DNA of 64,000 nt from Nephrocerus scutellatus (taxonomy: Eukaryota; Arthropoda; Insecta; Diptera; Pipunculidae): assembly GCA_947095585.1 (NCBI GenBank), contig OX352761.1, positions 132,834,277 to 132,898,276 on the forward strand. The letters are read 5' to 3'. Positions within the stretch are counted from its first letter, which is position 1. Each line of letters opens with the position of its first letter. The position numbers and the translations under genes are program-made. Under the pieces are notes generated by a model. That model was not told the origin of the DNA. It saw only the letters and a program-made list of their open reading frames with translations, and ran no database searches. Below are positions 42,700 to 54,419 of the stretch, piece after piece.

Positions 42700-44790
42700 A
42701 AATGTTGTTTTATTATAAACTTTCTTCTGTCTTGATCTCTGATGTTCATGAGACTTCTGGGTAACTCGTTCACAGGAGGAAAGGAAACATATGGCTTAGT
42801 TGATGTTTTCCATATACGTTATAAATTCGTGCAATGTGTAGTAGACGTTGAGCTTGTCTTCTTGTGTTGACATCATGTTGTAAACGGGTTTGGAAACGAT
42901 TGTCTTCGTAATATTCTGGTACAACCGTCATCTTGAATATTTTTGAAACGCTGAGGGTTTTGAAATCGTTTTCGGCTATTATTTTCAGGACTCTGTTTTG
43001 GAGTTTCTCCAGTGATGTGGGTATTGCCGCGCCACTACATGCCATTGCGAAGCTGTGACTCTATCAGCGAACAGTATACTTGTTGTAAAACTGGTTTTTG
43101 TGTGCTTTTTTTTTTAAATAGAATAGTGCAAACAAGGCGCTCTTTAGTTTACGACGAAAATTTATTATGTGCGAGTCCCATCTGAAGTGGCAGTCACTTG
43201 TGATCCCTGAGTAGTTATACGAACTTACTTCTTCGATACATAGTACAGTTGTTGCGGCTGGACAATCTTTGTTTTGGTAAGTTATCCCTAAATTTACTGA
43301 GGACAGTGCATCAGTTTAGTTTTTGACAAATTTATGAAGAGACCATTGTCGTGATACCATCTTACAGCCTTGTCAAATTCGGCTTGCATTAGTTGTTTCC
43401 CGGTTTCTAGCGGATCGATGTCTTACTACAATGGCTGTATCATTGGCGTACGCAAAGGGAATGCTTTGCTCGTTTGTGTATATAATAAATAGTAACGGAC
43501 GCAGTTTTAACCCCTGTGGTACGCCGTATTCAATATCCATCGGTTCACCGTAGTTTCCAGAAATGTTAACTTGGAACTGACGATTAGTAAGGTAGTCTAG
43601 TAACCAGCTGGCTAAAGATCCCCTAATTCCTATCCTATACATAGCCTCAAGTAGCCTATGATGATCTAGGGTGTCAAAAGCTTGACTGAATTCGATGAAC
43701 ATAACCAAGACGTGATGATTTTTGTTGAGGCTCACGTTGACCGTATTTGTAAATTCGCCTAAGAGCTTGTTCGGGCTTTTATTTTTTTGATAAGCATATT
43801 GATATGCTCCAAGCACAGAATACCCGCCAACAAATTCGTTGAGCCTTTTCACAACAATTTTCTCAAGACATTTTTCGACAGCAGGTAAGATTGATATTGT
43901 AAATCGGACGTACAATAGCCGTTTGGTATTACACATTGCTCCAAGCTACTATTGATTATTTTTGTGACTATAGGTCCAAGAATTTCTACGTTTACATTTA
44001 AATCAACTGGCCTTATTCCATCAATACCCGGTGCCTTACTTGCGATTAACTCACGTAAAATATTAAGAATTTCATATACGTTGGTGTGCTGTATATATAT
44101 TGACTTCGCAATGCTGCTATTGACATAATTTGAGGTAGTGTTCCCGCATCTATGGATTTTTTTGCTTCCTTAGAGTAGTAATTTGAGAACTCATCGATAA
44201 CCTCATTGATATTTTTATTGTTAATGTTAAAATTCTTAAGGGCCTGCTGTTCCAATGACATGTTGGCTCTTCCAATTCTTTCGTTGACAAGTTTTCGGTA
44301 CCGCGGTCGCGGTGCCGATTCGTATATCCCGGCAGGTTGGCTCTTTGTTGACATTGACCAGTCCCTTTGCAGCCATCATCTCCACATAATCATTTACTAC
44401 CTGTCTGTTAATATCGAGGATGTTGAGGTTCATGTCGCCCATTATTATTACGTCGTCACTTCGACACCTTTCCTGGTCAATGGTGAGTTCTAATTCATTG
44501 ATGAAACTTCTCTCGCTTAAGTCTAGTGGTCTATAAATCGCAGTTATAAATTTTTGTTTTGGTTTTTCGTTACATTTTATGCTTATGCTCTCAAAGGATA
44601 CTGTGATGTTATAAAGTCTCTCATAGCTTATGTTATTTTTAATAAAAAGGGCAATACACTCTACACACCTCTACGTTTTTCCCAATTTAAAAATTCTGCA
44701 TTAAATCCTGCTATTGAGAAAAAAATATTCTTTTCATCTTTTATGTTGGTCTCCACAAGAGCAATGACATCAAGCAGTTAATTATTGTCG
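42700..44790 (-). pseudogene. LINE ORF2 (CR1/L2-like), most complete copy in the window
   Basis: Minus strand, in order. The endonuclease middle is DVIALVETNIKDEKN, then RSFINELELTIDQERCRSDD and VIIMGDMNLNILDINRQ (catalytic GDMN). Then comes a linker. The reverse transcriptase frame 43373-43936 has ISILPAVEKCLEKIVVKRL, YQYAYQKNKSPNKLLG, VMFIEFSQAFDTLDHHRLLE, IEYGVPQGLKLRPLLFIIYT and FAYANDTAIVV. Next is HDNGLFINLSKTKLMH and a thumb region, and last the C-terminal frame 42770-43045 with PTSLEKLQNRVLKIIAENDF and YNVYGKHQLSHMFPFLL. The catalytic F/Y-A-D-D is YAND (second-to-last Asp to Asn), and several frameshifts and stops are present. The 5' end of the endonuclease is missing. Non-functional. 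Confidence 0.9.
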
Positions 44791-46764
44791 TTTTACTTAC
44801 TAACAAACTATCCCAATTCTTTTTCTTTTTTCTTTTCTTTTTTCTCAAAAGCAATGTATCTATCATATGCTCGTAACTGATCAACAATACGTTCGAAGAT
44901 CGAAAATGAAATCGCAATTATTCATTCATATCACCTACAACGATTGCCACAATGAAGAAAGAGCACACTAAAAACAATTAACCCCAGAAGGGGCAATCGT
45001 AAATAACCTAGCATTCATACTTTATCTAAATAAAATCACTTAACACCTTTTCGAGACGCCCTCAGTATTTACCCGGGTTAGCTGCACTTACGACAAGCGA
45101 ACCGATGGTTATCTTGTTTGCGCCAGAAATTGTACAAAGTGGTAATCCCATAAAGCACCTAATAAAATTTTCCAATTATCCCCAAGCAACGATCAGTAAT
45201 GCCCCAAGGCGGCGGCGGTGTCGGCTGACGTGCTGTGTTGTTTGGGATAAACTCAACAACATTACAAATATCTATACAGCTCTGATGAAAGTCAATGTCG
45301 GAGATCTAGAGATATACTCATATAGTGCGGAAACAGCAAACTGTTACACCCACATAAAGATGCAGTGCGCACAGTCACTACCTCTAAATCGGAACGTGTT
45401 AAACAGATCGATCACTAGTGTGACTTTGTCCGACGGTGATGACGCAGAGAACACCTTCAATACCCCTCAGGGCGCGGCAAATGTACTCCAACTGACTAGC
45501 TCCCGACACGGAAGTGCGAGCGCACTCACGCGTGCGTGTTCGTGCATTTGCATACTGCACGCATCGTCGCACCACTGAAATACTGAAACCGTGGAACCAA
45601 TAAAAATTCGTCGCGTTCGATGCGATTATTTGCAAAAAGTCTCCAACCCATAAGTCATGAACGAAGTCGTGCATGGCGCATGCGCACGCACCACGCAATT
45701 GCCACAGATCCAGAGTAACCGATACTTTGCTCACATGCGTGCATGCGGAGCGGAGCGACTGCACTTTTACACGAAATGCTACGTAATAAATTTCGATTAC
45801 AATCAATATAGCTCTGCGCACGAGCAAGAAATATCAATTGTGCCAAATCGGTCTAGAGCCGGTCACAATCTAAGCTTAAACGTAAAACAAATAACCAACA
45901 AGTGGTTTCTATATTAGACCTGTGTTTGTTATTTTATGTGCTTAGGTAGGTATGAACATAACACAAGAACTGCTTGCCTGGCTATAACTAGCGATTTTAT
46001 GCTGTACCGCATAATGTGTTGGGCAGGAGGTGTGTCACCATCCCCCATAATTGACTCTGTCGTTGCATTATTGGCAATGTCGATACAGGCTAAAAAAGAC
46101 AAAGGAAAGGAAGTGCACCACCAGTCAGAAAAAGAGACTGACAGTTGGGTTTTTTGCGAGTAGCAAGTATTACTCGTTGTCCCACGTTCTTGGCTGGATC
46201 CTACTCCTCCTCCTCACATCAAATACTCAAATAAGTCTATGCCGGGAACACTCAATCACATCTCACATCAGTTGCACTTCAAGTGCTAATTAATTAGATT
46301 TATTTAATAATTCGTGGTGTAACGTGTGACAATTCCGTTTCCCTTTTATATTTGTCATCCCGTTTCGGGTGGAAAGGAGTGAATCAGTGGGCTCATGGGA
46401 ATAATCATTTACTTGGCGTTAATCTTGTCAGGTGGTGAACATGCAGTGAATGTTGATGTGTTGGTGTGTGATGAACGTAAAGAATGAAAGTTGCAAAATG
46501 CGATACTTCACATTCATAGGAAGCTGTGATTGTAGTTGAATACAAAATGATATCTGCAATTCAATAACTTTCGTTAAATAATGCTACACATGGGGCACAT
46601 ATGTATTTACATCGACAAATGTCGCGTTTCACAAGTTTATGGCGCAATCTCCACTTTGGTTCCTGTTTTCCATCAAATCTAACAGAGATGCTGTGTAAGT
46701 TGTAAATATATGCAGTGGCGATACCATATCATATCATATAACCAAATTTCCACCAGGTTACCCT
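44791..46764. other. Unassigned DNA with a GC-richer patch
   Basis: At about 45180-45830 the sequence is richer in G/C and CpG (AAGGCGGCGGCGGTG; GCGCACTCACGCGTGCGTG; GCATGCGCACGCACC). It holds a 157-codon plus frame (45105-45578) and an overlapping 142-codon minus frame (45399-45827). Neither is recognised. It could be a promoter or first-exon region of a host gene; that is a guess. Confidence 0.3.
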
Positions 46765-47275
46765 TTAAGTTTTCCTATAGTTCCTGCAATGCAACTAGGC
46801 CTATTGCCTGGTTTAATATATCTACATTACTACTACTAAGATATTCTAAAATACACTCCCCCTTTCTAATGATGTCGCTGCTGCCCCAGACCTTATCGTG
46901 TGCCTTTCTGTTCCGGCAGTGCTATATCAGCTCCTGGACCTCTAAGGGAGGAATGTTGTAGTCGTTGAGGGGGAAATATGCTGAAGCACACACGATGTTG
47001 TTTGTTTCCCTCTCGGTCGGAACTTCAATCAGCAGGGCTTTCGTTATGAATTCTGGAATAGAAAGAAAGTAGGATGCTGGAGTTGAAGGGACGGCTTTGG
47101 CAATAGCAAATGCACTCTCTCTATCCTTGCCCATGAGTAAAGCATGCTTAAGTCGCCTTCTCTCTAGCGAGTTCAGTTTAATGAATCCACCTCGGTGTTG
47201 CTGGATGTTGCATGCCTTCCCAATAGAAAATTTGACGGGAATGTTTTCAACTACCACCCAATAACTTATAAGTAT
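46765..47275 (-). pseudogene. LINE endonuclease fragment
   Basis: The minus-strand frame 46922-47257 reads FLSIPEFITKALLIEVPTER, then TNNIVCASAYFPLNDYNIPP and LEVQELI. After a stop and shift it continues VWGSSDIIRKGECILEYL (WGSSDI codons 46871-46891) and VDILNQ. The order 'ASAYFP....PP.EV..LI....WGSSD...RGE.L.E.L' is that of the APE-type endonuclease in R1/LOA/Jockey-like LINEs. The segment between (the 'IGCDANAHH' block) is deleted. No reverse transcriptase follows. Confidence 0.75.
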
Positions 47276-47667
47276 TTCTCTATTGAAAGAGTTAGTTGGT
47301 ATACTTCTCTTGGGTTGGGATTAACAGCAAGATCGACTGGTCAAGTCATATTGACACAATAAAAAAATATATTTTCATATTGTTCCGCTATCAATCGATT
47401 AATTGTAGGTTACATAGCGAGCGAGGAAAATGGAGCTTATCGTGCGAGTTAGAAGCTTGAATCTAACCGCAATCTAACGAGCACGATGATCACTTTTCTA
47501 CGAGTAATGTGCACAAATTTTCATTCGACTAAAACCAGTTTTTCTGCTAAACCGGTTATGCGCAATACAAAATTACTCTGGGAATGTGTGTTTGCTGTGA
47601 CTGCAGTAAATAACAAAAGTATTTAAATGTTAATTCACACAAAACAACCCATAAAAATTAAAATTTT
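47276..47667. other. Unassigned DNA
   Basis: No feature recognised. Confidence 0.35.
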
Positions 47668-48593
47668 TCATCTAAATTCTCTAATCACAGAAATTGATAT
47701 GGGAGCCCCTCGATCCTGGGTCATTTTTTTATTGTAGGAGAAAATCAACGAAAGAGACATTTGACATCAGATGTCAAATTTGAAAAAGCTCAGATCATTT
47801 TATTCTGATCAGTTAGAGCACGCTCATACTCTGAGTTCTTGAGAACTCTTTGACTGCTCTGAACTAATTTATGAAAACGCGAAATGACAGAATATTGTGA
47901 AAACTTGTTGTTCTATCTGTAAGTTGATATCGACAACAAAAAAACGACATCAATAAAAATGCAATTCAGTAAATAAGTAAGTAAGTTGAATTAAGCATAA
48001 AACATTTATGTCTCGTTTCATTTGCTGGGTTCATTTGTGCGTGAGCTAAGATTTCTCTCTCTCTCTCTTCACCAACAAAACCATGCAGCGCAGCCGACTG
48101 TACAAAACTTCAGGAAAATCGGGTTTTAGGAAGTGCGTTAAAAGTTGATAATTAAAAAAAAAATTGTATGGGATCCCCCCGACCCCGGGGCTCGATCCCT
48201 TCAAAAATTTTACAAAAAGTTTTGTCCATCGGTGATACACATGCGTATAAAATTTGAAGAAAATCGGGAACTTTTTTCATAAAATTTGTATGGGTGCCCA
48301 CTCGACCAAGGGGTCCGATCTCTCCAAAAATTTTACAAAAAGTGTTTTCCATCGAAGATACACATTTGTGTAAAATTTTTGAAAAATCGGGTAAATTTTG
48401 TAAAATATTTGTATGGGAGCCCCCCGACCCCGAGGTCCGAGGGGCCTCAAAAAGAAAGAAATATACAAGTGTGCAAAATTTCAATAAAATCGGGCTATGG
48501 GAAGTGGGTTAAAAAGTGATCAGAAAATCTGACCAGCCAGCCACCCAGCCACCTAGCCAGCCACGTGCACGCGAAGTTAATATAGAGAATTTA
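47668..48593 (-). mobile_element. Repeat-bearing element A (Helentron/DINE-1-like structure)
   Basis: Oriented on the minus strand, it starts AAATTCTCTATATTAACTTC. It then has nearly three tandem ~123-bp units (CTCCCATACAAAT anchors, complement at 48162, 48285 and 48407), a GAGAGAGAG run (complement at 48055-48070), a unique part, and ends CAATTTCTGTGATTAGAGAA. The outermost TAAATTCTCT at each end is inverted relative to the other. No protein is encoded. Central tandem repeats with short inverted ends fit non-autonomous Helentron/DINE-1 elements, but no diagnostic terminus was verified. Confidence 0.7.
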
Positions 48594-50857
48594 AAAAAGC
48601 GAAAATAACAAAAATTCACAATTTTACACTGGTGATTACTTATTCACTTAAAATACTTATGTTCCACTACCGTTCTCTTGGCTGGTAACTCTATCTGCTT
48701 GCAAGTACTTAATACATATGACATGATCGACGCTGAAGTCCACTTTCATTTCCAGGCAAATGGCCAATATTCGTGTCACATTATAACCTCACTTCATATA
48801 AATTTATGAATACAGAGAACAATGATTAATTGCCTTCATTGTGGACATCGACCACCAGTCGAACTCGACCTAGTCGTATGCATCCTTAATATTGTTTTTA
48901 TACTGTGTGTGCGGGTACTACCAATTTTGGCGTCATCGCCGTCGCATCTTGGTCAAATTCGTGACTGGAACATGAATTAGAAAAGACCTTGAAATATCAA
49001 GAAACGGCCCACATACTTCCGCGCTCTCCGTTCTCACCGAATGTGAAAAAGAAAAAGATCGTAAATGAAATTTGTCCGGTTGTTGGCGAGGGAAGGGAGC
49101 TGTTTCACGGAGGTTGTGCCAATATGTTTTTACGATTTTCACTACTCGCAGCGACACAATGGGTTTTATTCTTGTACTGCCGTAAACCGATAAACGCACG
49201 TCCATGCGTGACAAAATGAATAATTCAATTGATACGACGACATCTTCAAAGGCGCCAACGTGAGTTCGCTGATTCGCCGAGGAAAGCAAACTTTTTAAAA
49301 TTATTGCACTTTCCTTTCGATAACACCGCAAATATCCAGCCAGCATGTGCAGATAGCTGATTATCCCTTATCTATGGTACTTTTGTGATAGAAATATTGT
49401 CCGGGGATGTATTGCTGAAAGCATTCCATTAATGGAGCGTCTGTTGATAAAGCGATCGGCTAATCGAATGTGCTCAGAGGACATGGATAGCCGATCACCG
49501 GGCTTATAATAATAATTACCATTAACATATATTTTGCCGCATAATGTGTTGTTGTGTCGTTCCTAAGAGTTGTATTGACCCACTTTCAATTACGTTGGAG
49601 CGCGCGTTTTTTCATCGAGTTGCACTCAAATGAGCACCAAACAGGTACTCGTATATCAGCCGGCGACGACTCCGACAACTGCTTATTCTGACTTCGATGA
49701 GTATTTGGCTGAAATCACATTTCATTTGGTTAAACAGTTTGCCAAGCTGTCAGCCGGCAACAGCAAACAAGCTGCAAGAGTTCTCCGATTTCAAATTGGT
49801 CACATCGGCTTATGCGGGAGTGCAATGGGAACCTCAAAGCATAGTGCATATTTGTTGTTGTTCTCGGTATATAAGGAAGAGTTTCCTGCGATGATGTGGC
49901 TCTGATTTTTCGTGCTCGACTAGGTCATTTAATTCACGATTATCGCACACAAAATGTTCAACGGTTGCTTTAGTTTCTGTTATTGTTGCTGTTATTGTTG
50001 GTAGTAGTGATGGTGGTGGTTGATGTTGTTATTTTTGCTTGCTTGCGCTTGTATCCAGGATGTAGTCGCATTTTCGACGCAAATTAATAGAGCACCTCTC
50101 GAAAGTCGCCGGAGATGGTCGGTTGCTCTGTCATTTCCAGAGATGCACTGTGAAACTAGTCGCACGACTTGCAGTTTATTCAGAAGGTAATGTGAGAATC
50201 TTGGCGCTCTATTGAATCTTGTGTTTGCTTTATAAGCTGATTTTTTATTTTAAAAAAAATGGTTATGCCATTTTAAGCTGCAATTATTTTTATGAAATGG
50301 GAAAACGGCAGATAAAAGGGAGATACTAGCAGTGATGTCGGTCAATGTAAGTAGGCATCCAAAGTGGCGTAATAAGAGCATACAACGAGTTTAGTGTCTT
50401 TTTGCTTATGCTGACACGTAACTCAACCCACTGCAGTTGGATCTCTACATTTAATTGATACTAAATTTTGAGTTTTCCATATTGAAATGTTGTAAAAATG
50501 CGATTCTTTACTACACCGCTTCATAATAGTTTTGCAGGCACCTAACGAGTAGCAGTAAAAGCCTGTGAGCCATTGTATTTTATGTAAGAACTGCCAACGA
50601 ATTACGATCAATTCGAAATGAATGGCCGCTCGACTATCGCTGCTGAGAATCGATATAACAAAGTACTTCTAATTGAGCTTTACGACGGTACTAACAAAAG
50701 ATAGCTAAGTTGAGATTTTATGAGTTGATGAACGAACGAACTTTTTGACGAGTTTATGATAGAATTTCATCCCACTTTATACATTGATACTAATTGTATG
50801 CTTTCTTGTATCAATTCTTACATACATCCATAATGCTTTGGAAATATTGGACTGGTT
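48594..50857. other. Unassigned spacer between the two inverted elements
   Basis: About 2.26 kb. The frames at 48933-49346 (-) and 49630-49905 (+, 91 codons) have no motif. GTTATTGTTG/GGTGGTGG low-complexity stretches lie at about 49975-50035. No TE recognised. Confidence 0.35.
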
Positions 50858-51633
50858 ACCCATACAAATTTTATGAAAATTTCCCGATTTTCTTCAAATT
50901 TTCTTCAAATTTTATACGCATGTGTATCTCCGATGGACAAAACTTTTTGTAAAGTTTTTGAAGCGATCGTGCCGACCGGGTCGGGGGGCTCCCATACAAA
51001 TATTTTTTTTAAATTATCAATTCTTAACGCACTTCCTAAAGCCCGATTTTCCTGAAATTTTTTACACATGTGTATTTCCGGTGACAATTCTTTCTTTTAA
51101 AATTTCGAAGTGATCGGGCCTCGGGTTCGGCCGCAAGGCCCTTAAACATTTTTTTCAATTTCTTATAGTGGCATCAGATGCCGTCATACTTTAATGACTG
51201 TGTGTGGTGTGTGGTGGTGCAGAGAGAGAGAGAAATCTTAGCTCACGCACAAATGAACCCAGAAAATGAAACGAGACATAAATGTTTTATGCTTAATTCA
51301 ACTTACTTACTTATTTACTGAATTGTATTTTTATTGATGTCGTTTTTTTTGTCGATATCAACTTATAGATAGAACAACAAGTTTTCACAATATTCTGTCA
51401 TTTGGCGTTTTCATAAATTAGTTCAGAGCATTCAAAGAGTTCTCAAGAACTCAGAGTATGAGCGTGCTCTAACTGATCAGAATAAAATGATCTGAGCATT
51501 TTAAATTTTAACATCTGATATCAAATGTCTCTTTCGATGATTTTCTCCTACAATTAAAAAATAAAAAAAATTAAAAATGACCCAGGATCAAGGGGCTCCC
51601 ATATCAATTTCTGCGATAAGAGAATTTAGATTA
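50858..51633 (+). mobile_element. Repeat-bearing element B (inverted copy of A)
   Basis: It follows element A in the opposite orientation: two ~123-bp units (CCCATACAAATTTTATGAAA, CGATGGACAAAACTTTTTG, GGGTCGGGGGGCTCCC), the flank GTGGCATCAGATGCCGTCAT, a GAGAGAGAG run, AAATCTTAGCTCACGCACAA, and the same unique half ending CAATTTCTGCGATAAGAGAA. The first ~300 bases seen in A (the AAATTCTCTATATTAAC end) are missing, so it is 5'-truncated or internally deleted. Confidence 0.75.
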
Positions 51634-51884
51634 AGCAGTTTTTTTACAACTCAATACACAATTTATGGCCCAGGAACCAACTCAGGGAAAACTGAAATTT
51701 TACTATACCGACTTTTGTCCTTCCCAAACTCAATGGTCGAAGACTAACAATTATCTTCAACGCTAAACAACAAGTAGCAAGAAATTGAACATCGAATTCA
51801 GTATTAAGAAGGAAAGCGTCACCCTCTCTGCCAGCAGTAAATCGGTTAGAAATGGGTTCTCCATTCTCCATTATATGGTTGTAA
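51634..51884. other. Unassigned DNA (75-codon minus-strand frame)
   Basis: The frame 51644-51871 (MENGEPISNRFTAGREGDAF and so on) looks protein-like but is not recognised. Confidence 0.25.
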
Positions 51885-53040
51885 AGGGTTATATCAATAA
51901 GGACATAACAATTTGATTTGAACTTTGATTTTGTTCATATGACCAACATGAGCACGTTTGCAATAGTCGATTTCTTGTATCCAATTTTCCACCACTATTC
52001 CACACATGTCGGCCGGAACGTTTGTAGTTCCATATTGTTCATGAGCTGCTCTAACATTGTTAGCTTGCTGGCATAAGCCAACGACTTAACGTAACCCCAT
52101 AAAAGGAAATCCAACGGCGTTAAATCGCATGAGTAAGCTGGCTATTCGAAGGGGCTATTTCTCGAGATTACACGATTACCGAACTTCACTTCAATAGATC
52201 AATTGTTCGACAAGCTGTGTGGCACATTCTTACTGGATCCAATTCTGGTCAAAAATAGTCTTCCAACATGGCACGATAGCAAAGTCCATTGATCGTAACA
52301 TGGCGATAATTTTCATCGACAAAAAAATCCAATCACACTTCCGGCATGAAATCCGCACCGCACTTTTCGGGGATGCAATGGAGCACATGTGGGTTTGTCG
52401 CTGTACACTAACGCATATTTTGCTTATTGACAAAGCCATTAAGCCATAAATGAACTTCATCGCTAAGGATGATTTTTCGATGAAATTCAGGATTTTCAAT
52501 CTGACAAGCTTCGGCGCTTCAAATTATCAATAGGCTTCAGTTCTTGAGTTAATTTGATCTTGTAAGGGTGTAGGCCAAGACCCTTACGAAATATTCTCCA
52601 CAATGTTGACTGAGAGTTTCCCAAATTTCTGTGAACGGCGTGGAATAGACTTATTTGGCTAAATTTAAACTAAAGCACATACTGCTGCGATATTTGCGGT
52701 ACTTCGACCGATGCGTTGTCTCACTGGCAGAAGTACATTCAATAGTGGTTATGTTGACTCGAATTATTCACTATAGCAAGTACAGCCTTGTATTTTCTGC
52801 AAAGTTTCTTTTAACCAATGCAGCAAATGACCAAAAGCTTCGACTGTTTGAATCAGTATTCAAAATTTTTCGCAGGTTATCTCGAATCTTAAGGTCAAAT
52901 ATTATTTTTGACCTTTTCAAAATAGCGTTTGATCTGTTTCTGTCTGGTTGGACGATTATTACGACCGAAAATTGAAGTAACCGCTCTTAAAGTTGCGACC
53001 ACTGACTCAGAAATTCATTAGTAATTTTTAATAATTTTCT
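51885..53040 (-). pseudogene. Mariner-superfamily transposase, nearly full length (copy 3)
   Basis: The minus strand covers the whole protein in pieces. The N-terminal helix-turn-helix region has SESVVATLRAVTSIFGRNNRPTRQ-like residues (52930-53010). The linker ends in KLTQELKPIDNLKRRSL (about 52500-52560). The middle block around SFMA..LCQ corresponds to the first catalytic region. The second catalytic region is damaged (WIQ, stop, ECATQLVEQL). FGNRVISRNSPFE and SCDLTPLDFLLWGYVKSLAY follow, with the third Asp intact (about 52080-52135), then the C-terminus. Multiple stops and frameshifts are present. A family length near 345 residues fits the 1.15-kb span. Confidence 0.85.
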
Positions 53041-53224
53041 TCACCATGATAAAAGTAAATCTTGTCTGACGTTTTGGCATTGACAAATTGTAAAAAAAGG
53101 TTTAAGTCTACGTTTTTAATAAAATACATAATTGTTATGTCTCTGTTGAAAAACTCTTTATAAAGTTGTTTTACGAACAAGCACAAAGAACGAGCAGTAA
53201 ATTCATAATTTATAGAATTGGGGT
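53041..53224. other. Junction between mariner and LINE
   Basis: AT-rich, with no terminal repeat identified. Confidence 0.35.
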
Positions 53225-54360
53225 GCCGGCACAAAGATGAGACTATGCTTGTACACAACTATTGTACGACAAATCATTACATATGAAGCGCTAGTCTGGT
53301 ACACAGCGATGAGCAAAAAATACAAGCTCAGAAGAATACAAAGATAAGTAGCAGTTGGTGGCGGACGAGGTCCGACTGATGCCTTAAACATAATCTTACC
53401 ACTGTTATTTATCAAACACTTCGCGACGTGCATGGCGTTACGACTAAGAGATTCTGAGTTTGGTCGCGGTCTGGTGGCCAAGACCGTACGGACACGGCAT
53501 TATACTGGAGAGAGTACCAAGAAGGATCTTTTACTGACTAATGCACGCTAAAACTAAGTTTCAACTCTAACTACGCTGTCCAGTTTCCGTCTAGAGGGAA
53601 TTGAAAGGACGGGGGCGGTTTAAGGAGCAACTTTGATGCTCAACGCCTGACAAATCCAAAAAGAATGATAGAGTTGTGTTCTCAAATAAACGTAATCTTT
53701 CAGTCATACAGACGTCCTGACTCTTTTAGGCAGCGATTTTATCGATAAGGATAGCTTTTACTATCTTAAGACAAAACACCGCACAAATCGCAGAGATTGG
53801 CATATGTGTAGACATCTAACTGTCTAAACTTATTAAAGAAAACCAAGAAGAGCTGCTTTGGAAGCCAATTCCTGGACATCGTGTGGGTTCCAGAGCGCAC
53901 TAACATGGAACGCAATGTAAAGGATATCGTCAGAGTTGTGGCGATAATCAGTCAGTTGGCAGTCACGCAGCTTAACTAGGTGTTCCACATAACACCTTTT
54001 ATACGAGCTTTAAGGAAGAGAATGAACCTCAATATTTGTAAATGTTCGTCCCTAGCAGGATCCACACTTCGCATTCTAAGCAAACGACCAGACCTGAAAA
54101 AGCTTTCAAATTACAGTAATCACATACTTGAACACCACAACATGAATCTAATAAAAATTCAAAAAACCTCTCATAGGTTTTCCTAGGACAGTGGTATCAA
54201 AATGGTGCACTAATGCACTAATTAAAGCTATTGTAAGTGCCGCAAGGAACACCACTCAATCTACCTCTCATGGTATTTTCAGGACTAAATTGATAAGGAG
54301 CTTTAATAATTTTATGTGCATTCAACATTAACTGAAGGTTCCTCTAATTACTTTGTTTTT
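53225..54360 (+). pseudogene. LINE ORF2 C-terminus with RNase H remnants and 3' UTR
   Basis: KMRLCLYTTIVRQIITYEAL, then VWYTAMSKKYKLRRIQR, PTDALNIILPLLFIKHF and MALRLRDSEFGRGLVAK. This is the region after the reverse transcriptase in RNase-H-bearing LINEs of the I/R1/LOA-like groups. RNase H pieces follow (VFSNKRNLSV, AAILSIRIAFTILRQNTAQI, AEIGICVD, PIPGHRVGSRA), then the C-terminal GSHAA..LGVPHNTF-like segment in shifted frames. From 54182 the 3' untranslated part begins (CCTAGGACAGTGGTATCAAA), repeated at 55093-55316. There are several stops and shifts, and the reverse transcriptase core itself is absent. Confidence 0.75.
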
Positions 54361-54419
54361 GGATATTAGATTTTTTCTTTCTTAACTCACTACTTAATAC
54401 TACTACTTAAAAGGGAGAG

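Noticed and set aside
44206..44493. 95-codon plus-strand frame as a gene
   Set aside because: Antisense shadow of the LINE endonuclease (GDMN block) on the minus strand.
49630..49905. 91-codon plus-strand frame as a small gene
   Set aside because: Composition is acceptable, but there is no recognisable domain, no splice or promoter context, and an overlapping second frame is also open.
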